Shown: positions 25,185-32,569 of the stretch, piece by piece
Position numbering within the stretch: the first letter of the stretch is position 1
Layout: each line of letters opens with the position of its first letter
Assembly: GCA_044375415.1 (NCBI GenBank)
Contig: JBILMS010000038.1
Location: 1-32,569 of the forward strand
Source of the DNA: JAWXBG01 sp044375415
Lineage (GTDB): Bacteria > Bacteroidota > Bacteroidia > Flavobacteriales_D > Sanyastnellaceae
DNA length: 32,569 nucleotides
Direction of reading: 5' to 3'
Made by a program: the position numbers and the translations under genes
Notes under the pieces: model-generated
Database searches by the model: none
Seen by the model: only the letters and a program-made list of their open reading frames with translations
Told to the model about the DNA's origin: nothing

Positions 25185-28100
25185 ATGAAGGCTGCTAACC
25201 TTTCGTGCCAATTTGTGCGCATTTTGTCCCTCGTAATTGTGTGTTCAGGGATTTTTCAAACTCAAACTCAAGCTCAAGTAAATACCAGTTGCAATCAGGC
25301 GATTTCCGTCGGTTGTGGTGATATTTTGACGGGTACTACCATCGCCACGGGATTCGATGGTGTAACTACTTGCGGAACGGAAGGTACCAGCGGTCAGCGT
25401 TGGTATTCGTTTGTCGCCCCCTCAACCGGGTCGGCCGTCATTAATCTCCAAAATGGTACAAGCTACGACTCACAGGTACATGTATATACAGGTAGCTGCG
25501 GGGCGTTAACTTGTCATGCTCAAAATGATGACTTCTTCGGCTTACAGTCCTATCTAGAATATGAAGTCAGTGGAGGAGAACTATACTATATAAGAATAGG
25601 TGGTTATCAGAGTGCGGCGGGACATTTTACCGCAGAGTTTAATATGGTCAGCTGCAGCGACCCAAGTGCATGCAACTACAACCCTCTGACGGGAGATGGA
25701 TGCAACCTTGATTTAAATTACTCTTGTTATTATTCTGTAACATACTATATAGATACGGACGGAGATGGATACGGTGTTGACGGAACAGAGGCCGATTATT
25801 GTTCGAACCCCGGCCCCGGATACGCTCTGGTTGGTGGAGATTGTAACGATAGCGACAATACTATTTATCCGGGTGCAACCGAAATATGTTTAGATGGTAT
25901 AGATCAGGATTGTGATGGTCAGGTTGATGAAAGCGAATCCGGCACCGTTCTGGCCTTTGATGGTCAAAACGATTACATTACAGTTTGTAATCCTGTAGGA
26001 AATTGCAATTTTTACTCTAAAGAAGCATGGATTTACATTGAAGGTTCAGCGTCTCAACAGCACCTTATTTCAAGTATGGATTCACCTTTTTGGCTGAGCA
26101 ATGGTCGTCTCACCGGCGGAGGTTCCTACAATTACTACAATCAACAAGACCCTAACGTTTTACCCTTGAATCAATGGGTGCACGTGGCTTTGACCTATTC
26201 GTATCCTGCTTCAATCATGACTTTGTACGTTAATGGAAATGTGGTTGCTTCGGGATATGGAAATCTGAGCTATGGTTATACAGTAGCTCTAGGTGCCTTG
26301 CCAAATGGATCCGGATTTTTCGAAGGAAGAATGGACGAAGTGCGAATCTGGAATGAGGCTCGCACTCAATCACAGATTCAGCAATACATGAATCAATCTC
26401 TGACCGGAAACGAACCGAATTTGCTTCGTTACTATAATTTCGAGACTGATTTAGTTATTCCCGGTGGCAACAACACGGGAGTTTCAACTATCGATGACCT
26501 TTCGAATCATTGCGATGGATCCATGTACAACTTTGCTCTAAGTGGCGGAAACAGCAACTGGATGGCATTCAACGACTTTGATGGCGATGGTTATGAGGAG
26601 TGTTCGGACTGCGATGATACCGATCCATCAGTTACTATGAATGAATGGTATTTGGACGTTGATCAGGATGGATATGGTGACCCTTCTTCTCTAACCATAC
26701 AATGTGACCCTCCCGGACCTGATTACATAAATTCCGGTAATGATTGCAATGACAATGATCCATTGGTCAATCCGGGTATGGATGAAATATGCGACAACCT
26801 GATAGATGACAACTGCAATGGCGTGGTTGACGATTCGGGAATTGCGATGGCTTTTGACGGTTTGGACGATAATTTGTATACCGGATTTAGTACATACTAT
26901 GCATCCTTTACCAAAGAGTTCAAGATATTTCATACAGCAAATTCAGGGACACAATACATTTCGTATGCAAACGACTCCCGAATATTTATAAATGGAAGCG
27001 GATATCTTCAGTACCAGGATTACTATGGGTATGGGCCATCATCCAACCAGCCTATTCCGCTCAACGAATGGGTGAATGTTGCCGTAACTTACGACTACCC
27101 TAGTTCTAGCATTAAATTCTACTTAAACGGAGCTCAAATTGGAACCGGAAATGCCTATTACCACTATGGCAATGGAGTATACCTTGGTTATAGTTCAAGC
27201 TCGTTTGCAGGCCGAATGGATGATGTTCGTTTTTGGAACTATGCCAGAACACAATCTGAAATTCAATCGTCTTTAAATACAATGTTCACCGGAACAGAAA
27301 CCGGTCTTATGAGATTGTATACATTCGAAGACAGTGGCATTGATGCAGGCGCTGATAATACAGCATTCAGCAGCACTCAAGACTTCACAGGAAACTACAA
27401 TGCGAGTCTTTCGAACTTCGTACGCAATGGAGGTCAGTCGAATTGGGTGCCTTTCTATGATTATGATTTGGATGGATTCGATATTTGCGAAGATTGTGAT
27501 GATACGAATCCAAGTATCACCATTTACGCTTGGTATCCGGATACCGACGGAGATGGATATGGCGATAGTACTTCTCCAATTTATAGTTGTACTTCACCGG
27601 GTCCTGAGTACACACAAATAGACGGAGATTGTAATGACGGAGACTCCGCTATCAATCCCGCGGCAATCGAAATCTGTAACAATTCTATTGACGACAATTG
27701 TGATGGAAATATTGATAACTCCGGAATTGCACTAGCATTTGATGCTAATAACGATTATGTAAATACCAACTACTATTCGGCTTACCAATCGTTTACCAAA
27801 GAAGCTCAAATCTTCCAAACTTCAAGTAATAGCACACAGTACATATTCTTCTCAAATGATTCACGACTATACATTCAGAATGGGTATCTCTATCATTACG
27901 ATGCATGTGGCTATCAAGTAAGTTCCTCTATACAAGTTCCACTCAATCAGTGGATACATGTAGCTTGCACTTATACCTATGGCCCACAAAACATCAGACT
28001 CTATATTAATGGTGTTGAAGTAGGTTCCGGTTATTCATACTGCCCTTACGGAGGTACGGCTACTTTAGGATACAGCAGTAGCTCCTTTGGTGGACGCATG

Positions 28101-31100
28101 GATGAAGTAAGAATTTGGAATATTGTAAGGACAGCCGCAGATATTCTAGCTACCATGAATCAGAGCTTGGTAGGTACTGAATCCAATTTGGTAAGACTAT
28201 ACAATTTTGAAAATCCACTCGTAGATCCGGGAGGAAGCAATACAGGGTTCACGACTGCTGATGACTTGACTAACAATTATGATGGAGAGCTCGTGAATTT
28301 CTCGTTAAGTTCTGTAACAAGCAACTGGGTTGATTTCTATGATGCTGACGGAGATGGAATAAGTACTTGTGATGATTGTAATGATTCTGACCCTTTAATT
28401 GGCATCTACACTTGGTATCCTGATAACGATGGTGACGGTTTTGGTGATGCAAATTCTCCTGTAGAATCATGCACCCAACCCGGTCCCGGATATACTCAGA
28501 CCGGAAATGATTGTGATGACAGCAATACAAGCATAAATCCATCCGCACAAGAAGATTGCACCAATGGTATTGATGACAACTGTAATGGCTCTGTTGACGA
28601 CAATGGTATAGCAATGGCATTCGACGGATCAAATGACCGACTGTACACATCCTACCCTCCTATTGGATATACATCTTACACCAAAGAAGCTTGGATCTAT
28701 GTTACTAGTAACAATACCTACCAACAAATTATATCGGGTAACGAAGCGCCATTCTGGTTGTATAACAGATACCTCACAGCAGGTGGTCAGTACAACACCA
28801 CAAACCAGCAGTCAACGGTTCAGGTGCCATTGAATACGTGGACTCACGTAGCAGTTACGTATAACTACGGAACAAGTCAAATGACACTCTACATGAACGG
28901 AACCATTGTGGCTCAAGGTTATGGTAACTACGCCTATGGCAATGAAGTAGGTGTAGGTTCTTATCCCGGAGGCGGAGATCATTTCGGTGGTAGAATGGAT
29001 GAAGTGAGAATTTGGAATTACGCACGCAGCCAAGTTGAAATTCAGAGCTACATGAGCTCTATACTCTTTGGCTCGGAAGCGGGACTCGTGCGTTACTACA
29101 ATTTTGAGAACACCCTCGTAACTCCGGGAGGCGTAAACACTTCTTATACAACTGCCGACGATATTAGCACAAGTAATTACGACGCGCCACTCTATAATTT
29201 CTCAATGAACGGAACCACTAGTAACTGGGTTCCTCGATATGACAACGATCTCGATGGTATTGATTCATGTACGGATTGCGACGATACAAACGCTTCTATT
29301 GGAATAATTACATGGTATCCGGATAATGATGGCGACGGATTCGGTGACTCTAATTCTCCAATAGTAGATTGTGTTCAACCCGGACCCAACTACACGCAAA
29401 CTGACGGTGATTGTGATGATTCAAATTCATCTGTAAATCCCGGCGCTATCGAAATATGCGACAATCTTATTGATGACAACTGTAATGGCGAGATCGATGA
29501 TTCAGGTTTAGCCCTTCACTTCGACGGTTCAAACGATTACATCTACACCAACTATAATATGCCTTCATCCACTTCTTTCACCAAAGAAGCATGGGTATTT
29601 AGAACATCGGGCAACTATTATGAAACTATTTCAAGAAACTACTACAATGTATTTTGGATTGTGAATGGCTATTTAACGGCCGGTGATTACAACAACTGGT
29701 ACATCATTCAATCAGCTACACAAATCCCAATGAATAGTTGGACACATGTGGCTCAAACTTATGACTACAGCACAGGAACTATCAAATTATATCAAAATGG
29801 TGTTCTCGTAGCCACCGGAACTTCAAGTTATTCTACCAGTGGTTCTGGAAATCAATATATCGGTTCTTACGACGGAGGAAACTATTTCTTCGGTGGAAAA
29901 ATGGATAATGTCCGCATCTGGAACTATGCACTTTCTGATGCACAAATTCTTTCCAATATGAACACACCTCTCTCCGGCAATGAGCCAGGTTTTGTTCTAT
30001 GGTATAATTTCGAAAATGCTTCTGTTATTCCCGGAGGAAATAATACTTCCTATTCGGTGGTCGAAGATGTGTCTAGTAATTCATACGATGGCAACCTATA
30101 CAATTTTAACCTAACCGGAAATACATCCAATTGGATGCCTCACTACGATGCCGATGGTGACGGGCTTGATTTCTGCGAAGATTGTGATGACAACAATCCT
30201 GCTGTTACCATATACACATGGTATCCTGACAACGATGGTGATGGTTTTGGAGATTCATCTTCTCCTATTGTTCAATGTACTCCTCCCGGCCCAGAGTACA
30301 CCCTAATTGAGGGAGACTGCAATGATGCGGATAGTGGAGTAAATCCGGATGCGGCAGAAATCTGCGACAACGGCATTGACGAAAACTGCAATGGCAACAT
30401 TGACGATCAAAGTCTTTCTATGAATTTTGATGGAAACGACGATTATATCAACACCAATTACTATTCATCTTACCAATCGTTTACCAAAGAAGCTCAGCTA
30501 TTCAGTACTTCAAATAACAGTACACAGTACATATTCTTCTCAAATGATTCACGCCTATACATCCAAAATGGTTACCTCTACCACTACGATGCATGCGGTT
30601 ATCAGGTTAGTTCTTCTATACAAGTTCCACTTAATCAGTGGGTACATGTTGCTTGTACATATACGTATGGACCACAAAACATAAGACTTTACATCGATGG
30701 AGTTGAAGTGGGTTCAGGTTATTCATACTGCCCGTACGGTGGTACTGCTACTTTAGGATATAGCAGCAGCACCTTTGGAGGAAGAATGGACGAGGTGAGA
30801 ATATGGAATACTCCCCTCAGCCAAAGCCAGATTCAAGCCAATATGAATTTATCTCTAGTTGGAAATGAATCTAATCTGGTGCGTTACTACAATTTTGAAG
30901 ATGCAAGCGCAATTGCATCCGGAAATAATACCGCACTCTCGACTACACAAGACTTGACAAACAACTACGCAGCGAACTTGTATAATTTCCAGCTTACAAC
31001 TAATACTAGTAACTGGGTACCATACTTCGATGCAGATGGCGATGGATTTGACTTCTGCGATGACTGTGATGACAATAATCCATCAATCACAATTTATACT

Positions 31101-32569
31101 TGGTATACTGACTCAGACGGTGATGGATTTGGAGATTCCTCCACACCTGTAGTGAGTTGCACCCAACCGAATCCTACGGATGTTCTTGTTGAAGGAGATT
31201 GCAATGACGGAGATCCTGCAATCAACCCTGCAGCTGAAGAATTGTGCAATGAAATTGACGACAACTGTGATGGCTACGTTGACAACCTCGGTATTTCTCT
31301 CGCGTTCGACGGAAACAACGACTACTTCTACACAGGTTACTCTACCAGCTACCAGCCATTTACTAAAGAAGCCAGAATTCTTCTTCAATCGACGAATTCT
31401 ACTCAATACATATTCTACAGTAATGACTCGCGTTTGTATATTCAAAATGGTTATTTGTACTACCAAGACTATTGCGGATATACCATTACATCTTCGATAC
31501 CTGTGCCTATGAATGAATGGACACATGTAGCCGTAACATTCAATGTATACTATACGACTCTCTATATTAACGGAACCGATGTTGGAAACGGATATGCCTA
31601 TTGTCCTTATGGATATGGCACCTATGTGGGATACTCTTCATCATCCTTCGGAGGACGTATCGACGATGTGAGCTTCTGGAACTATGTTAAAACCCAGAGC
31701 GAAATTCAAGCCGACATGACCGCAAGTTTCACTGGTTCAGAAGCCGGTCTAATGCGTTACTATAACTTCGAAAATTATCAAGTAATTCCCGGTGGAAACA
31801 ATGGTGCGTATTCGAGTGTTGACGACCTCAGCTCTTCTAATTACGATACCGGGCTCAACAATTTCTCATTGAACGGAAACACTTCAAATTGGGTTTCTGA
31901 AGCGGATGCAGACGGAGACGGTTACGATGTTTGTGAAGATTGTGATGATACAAATCCAAGCATAACTATTTACGAATGGTACGCAGACAACGATGGTGAT
32001 GGATATGGTGATGGCACAGCAACTGTGCAGTGTGAACAGCCCGGGCCGGACTTTGTCTTAATCGATGGCGACTGCAACGATTCCGACAGTGCCGTTAATC
32101 CGGGTGCTATTGAAATCTGTGATAACCTAATCGACGACAATTGTGATGGAAGCATCGACAATCAAGGGCTAGCCTTAAACTTCGATGGCAGCAACGATTA
32201 TGTCTTCACCAACCACTATATGTCTTCAGGAACTTCATTTACGAAGCAAGCCTGGATTTATTCTACAAGTGCAAATTACTACCAGCATATATTTTCGAGT
32301 TATTACAACCGCTTATGGATGTATAACGGTTATTTATATGCCGGTGACTACAACAACCAGTGGCTTGTTTCATCACCAACGCAAATACCTGCTCAAACAT
32401 GGACTCACGTTGCATGTACCTACGACTATGCGAACAGCTCACTCAAGATATACATCAATGGTGTATTGCAGGGAACTGCTACTTCTTACTATTCAACGAA
32501 TTCCAGTGCATATCAGTATTTAGGCTCTTATGAAGGCGGATCGGACTTCTTCGGAGGAAGAATGGACCG
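25185..32569 (+). CDS. Giant secreted LamG/MopE-repeat protein, 3' end beyond window
   Basis: An open frame of 2461 codons with no stop before the window edge. The start ATG gives a signal peptide (about 1-31, ending TQTQAQ). Residues about 33-158 look like the Bacteroidota pre-peptidase C-terminal-like beta-sandwich (RWYSFVAPSTG, VHVYTGSCG, YYIRIGG). A GCTDP-type motif (SDPSACNYNP) follows. Then two module types alternate. About 75-90 residue MopE-like segments have DxDGDGYGD, GDCNDxD, NPGAxEICDN and IDDNCNGxVDD. About 205-215 residue LamG/concanavalin-like lectin domains have FDGxNDY, FTKEAW, WTHVAxTY, LYxNG, FGGRMDEVRIWN and RYYNFE. Eight MopE-like segments and seven full lectin domains plus part of an eighth are present. 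Sugar or matrix binding stabilised by calcium is a reasonable inference, and it is probably a surface adhesin. No catalytic domain is visible. A T9SS tail is expected but unseen. Confidence 0.88.
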   Translation, partial: MKAANLSCQFVRILSLVIVCSGIFQTQTQAQVNTSCNQAISVGCGDILTGTTIATGFDGVTTCGTEGTSGQRWYSFVAPSTGSAVINLQNGTSYDSQVHVYTGSCGALTCHAQNDDFFGLQSYLEYEVSGGELYYIRIGGYQSAAGHFTAEFNMVSCSDPSACNYNPLTGDGCNLDLNYSCYYSVTYYIDTDGDGYGVDGTEADYCSNPGPGYALVGGDCNDSDNTIYPGATEICLDGIDQDCDGQVDESESGTVLAFDGQNDYITVCNPVGNCNFYSKEAWIYIEGSASQQHLISSMDSPFWLSNGRLTGGGSYNYYNQQDPNVLPLNQWVHVALTYSYPASIMTLYVNGNVVASGYGNLSYGYTVALGALPNGSGFFEGRMDEVRIWNEARTQSQIQQYMNQSLTGNEPNLLRYYNFETDLVIPGGNNTGVSTIDDLSNHCDGSMYNFALSGGNSNWMAFNDFDGDGYEECSDCDDTDPSVTMNEWYLDVDQDGYGDPSSLTIQCDPPGPDYINSGNDCNDNDPLVNPGMDEICDNLIDDNCNGVVDDSGIAMAFDGLDDNLYTGFSTYYASFTKEFKIFHTANSGTQYISYANDSRIFINGSGYLQYQDYYGYGPSSNQPIPLNEWVNVAVTYDYPSSSIKFYLNGAQIGTGNAYYHYGNGVYLGYSSSSFAGRMDDVRFWNYARTQSEIQSSLNTMFTGTETGLMRLYTFEDSGIDAGADNTAFSSTQDFTGNYNASLSNFVRNGGQSNWVPFYDYDLDGFDICEDCDDTNPSITIYAWYPDTDGDGYGDSTSPIYSCTSPGPEYTQIDGDCNDGDSAINPAAIEICNNSIDDNCDGNIDNSGIALAFDANNDYVNTNYYSAYQSFTKEAQIFQTSSNSTQYIFFSNDSRLYIQNGYLYHYDACGYQVSSSIQVPLNQWIHVACTYTYGPQNIRLYINGVEVGSGYSYCPYGGTATLGYSSSSFGGRMDEVRIWNIVRTAADILATMNQSLVGTESNLVRLYNFENPLVDPGGSNTGFTTADDLTNNYDGELVNFSLSSVTSNWVDFYDADGDGISTCDDCNDSDPLIGIYTWYPDNDGDGFGDANSPVESCTQPGPGYTQTGNDCDDSNTSINPSAQEDCTNGIDDNCNGSVDDNGIAMAFDGSNDRLYTSYPPIGYTSYTKEAWIYVTSNNTYQQIISGNEAPFWLYNRYLTAGGQYNTTNQQSTVQVPLNTWTHVAVTYNYGTSQMTLYMNGTIVAQGYGNYAYGNEVGVGSYPGGGDHFGGRMDEVRIWNYARSQVEIQSYMSSILFGSEAGLVRYYNFENTLVTPGGVNTSYTTADDISTSNYDAPLYNFSMNGTTSNWVPRYDNDLDGIDSCTDCDDTNASIGIITWYPDNDGDGFGDSNSPIVDCVQPGPNYTQTDGDCDDSNSSVNPGAIEICDNLIDDNCNGEIDDSGLALHFDGSNDYIYTNYNMPSSTSFTKEAWVFRTSGNYYETISRNYYNVFWIVNGYLTAGDYNNWYIIQSATQIPMNSWTHVAQTYDYSTGTIKLYQNGVLVATGTSSYSTSGSGNQYIGSYDGGNYFFGGKMDNVRIWNYALSDAQILSNMNTPLSGNEPGFVLWYNFENASVIPGGNNTSYSVVEDVSSNSYDGNLYNFNLTGNTSNWMPHYDADGDGLDFCEDCDDNNPAVTIYTWYPDNDGDGFGDSSSPIVQCTPPGPEYTLIEGDCNDADSGVNPDAAEICDNGIDENCNGNIDDQSLSMNFDGNDDYINTNYYSSYQSFTKEAQLFSTSNNSTQYIFFSNDSRLYIQNGYLYHYDACGYQVSSSIQVPLNQWVHVACTYTYGPQNIRLYIDGVEVGSGYSYCPYGGTATLGYSSSTFGGRMDEVRIWNTPLSQSQIQANMNLSLVGNESNLVRYYNFEDASAIASGNNTALSTTQDLTNNYAANLYNFQLTTNTSNWVPYFDADGDGFDFCDDCDDNNPSITIYTWYTDSDGDGFGDSSTPVVSCTQPNPTDVLVEGDCNDGDPAINPAAEELCNEIDDNCDGYVDNLGISLAFDGNNDYFYTGYSTSYQPFTKEARILLQSTNSTQYIFYSNDSRLYIQNGYLYYQDYCGYTITSSIPVPMNEWTHVAVTFNVYYTTLYINGTDVGNGYAYCPYGYGTYVGYSSSSFGGRIDDVSFWNYVKTQSEIQADMTASFTGSEAGLMRYYNFENYQVIPGGNNGAYSSVDDLSSSNYDTGLNNFSLNGNTSNWVSEADADGDGYDVCEDCDDTNPSITIYEWYADNDGDGYGDGTATVQCEQPGPDFVLIDGDCNDSDSAVNPGAIEICDNLIDDNCDGSIDNQGLALNFDGSNDYVFTNHYMSSGTSFTKQAWIYSTSANYYQHIFSSYYNRLWMYNGYLYAGDYNNQWLVSSPTQIPAQTWTHVACTYDYANSSLKIYINGVLQGTATSYYSTNSSAYQYLGSYEGGSDFFGGRMD
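27781..28120 (+). repeat. Lectin domain 3, near-identical in protein to domain 6
   Basis: This block aligns without gaps to 30469-30808, an offset of 2688 bases, which is three repeat units. Over 97 residues only three differ, while many third codon positions differ. Confidence 0.8.
30469..30808 (+). repeat. Lectin domain 6, near-identical in protein to domain 3
   Basis: Partner of the block at 27781-28120. Shared segments include NDSRLYIQNGYLYHYDACGY and GYSYCPYGGTATLGYSSS. The differing bases are mostly synonymous. Confidence 0.8.

Larger units (their letters stand above)
25734..32569 (+). repeat. Tandem MopE-LamG repeat array inside the giant gene
   Basis: MopE-like segments begin near 25734, 26579, 27461, 28341, 29241, 30148, 31027 and 31906, giving a spacing of about 880-907 bases after the first. 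The lectin domains fall into three sequence types in the order A B B A C B B C, where A has PFWL-N-x-L-T, B has NDSRLYIQNGYLY-like blocks, and C has a YN or SYYN-type block with GDYNN. The last unit is cut by the window edge. Confidence 0.85.

Noticed and set aside
28270..28650. 126-codon minus-strand frame inside the giant gene
   Set aside because: Antisense to repeat modules; the His/Cys-rich product reflects the complement of Asp/Gly/Asn codons, and the plus-strand frame is continuous here.
31113..31526. 137-codon minus-strand frame and a 110-codon plus-strand frame near the end
   Set aside because: Both lie in wrong frames of the LamG/MopE array; the correct frame runs without a stop to the window edge.
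25734..32569. Regular repeats considered as a CRISPR or other non-coding array
   Set aside because: The period is about 880-907 bases, the units encode full protein domains in one frame, and the copies diverge mainly at third codon positions.

Overview
The window comes from a Bacteroidota genome, most likely a marine or particle-associated member of the Flavobacteriales. The signs are type IX secretion (T9SS) C-terminal domains, SprB-like and ASPIC/UnbV domains, Bacteroidota-type promoter boxes (TAnnTTTG), no clear Shine-Dalgarno sites, lipoproteins with acidic residues after the lipobox cysteine, and GCTxP-type cysteine motifs. I see no rRNA, tRNA, CRISPR array, transposase or integrase. No stretch longer than 300 bases lacks a gene.

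Left flank (1-4518, plus strand): a large secreted FG-GAP/ASPIC/SprB-like protein, a small secreted protein of unknown function, and an enolase-superfamily enzyme that looks like a dipeptide epimerase. They read as ordinary genes next to the main locus. A minus-strand terminator (about 4517-4552) separates them from it.

Central locus (4576-24926): two divergent arms that look like a beta-glucan utilisation locus. The minus arm, read from 13564 down to 4576, encodes a non-catalytic protein with six copies of a Cys-rich CBM48/AMPK-like domain, a circularly permuted GH16 glucanase with four copies of that domain, a T9SS-sorted protein with five copies around a jelly-roll module, and a FucP-like sugar MFS transporter. 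The plus arm encodes a Nudix-like/winged-helix (NrtR-type) regulator, a clan GH-A glycosidase with a C-terminal Ig-like domain, two outer-membrane beta-barrel proteins, two probable glycan-binding lipoproteins (one with a CBM9-like domain), a GH3 beta-glucosidase lipoprotein and a GH16 lipoprotein. The arm is tightly packed, with ATGA-type overlaps. There is no SusC/SusD pair; the two barrels stand in the position such a pair would take. A plausible flow is: binding and cutting of polysaccharide outside the cell, capture by surface lipoproteins, passage through one or both barrels, hydrolysis by GH3, then sugar import by the MFS carrier. The substrate, probably a beta-1,3- or mixed-linkage beta-glucan, is inferred from enzyme families only.

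A dyad of the form TTGT-N7-ACAA, in the wider context CTTTTTGT-N7-ACAA, occurs in three intergenic regions of the locus, each time over a candidate -33 element. A degenerate tandem copy sits beside one of them. It is a candidate operator for the regulator.

Right flank (25185-32569): the first 2461 codons of a giant secreted protein, still open at the window edge. It alternates LamG-like lectin domains with MopE-like, Asp-rich, Cys-containing calcium-binding-type segments, with a repeat of roughly 293-302 residues.
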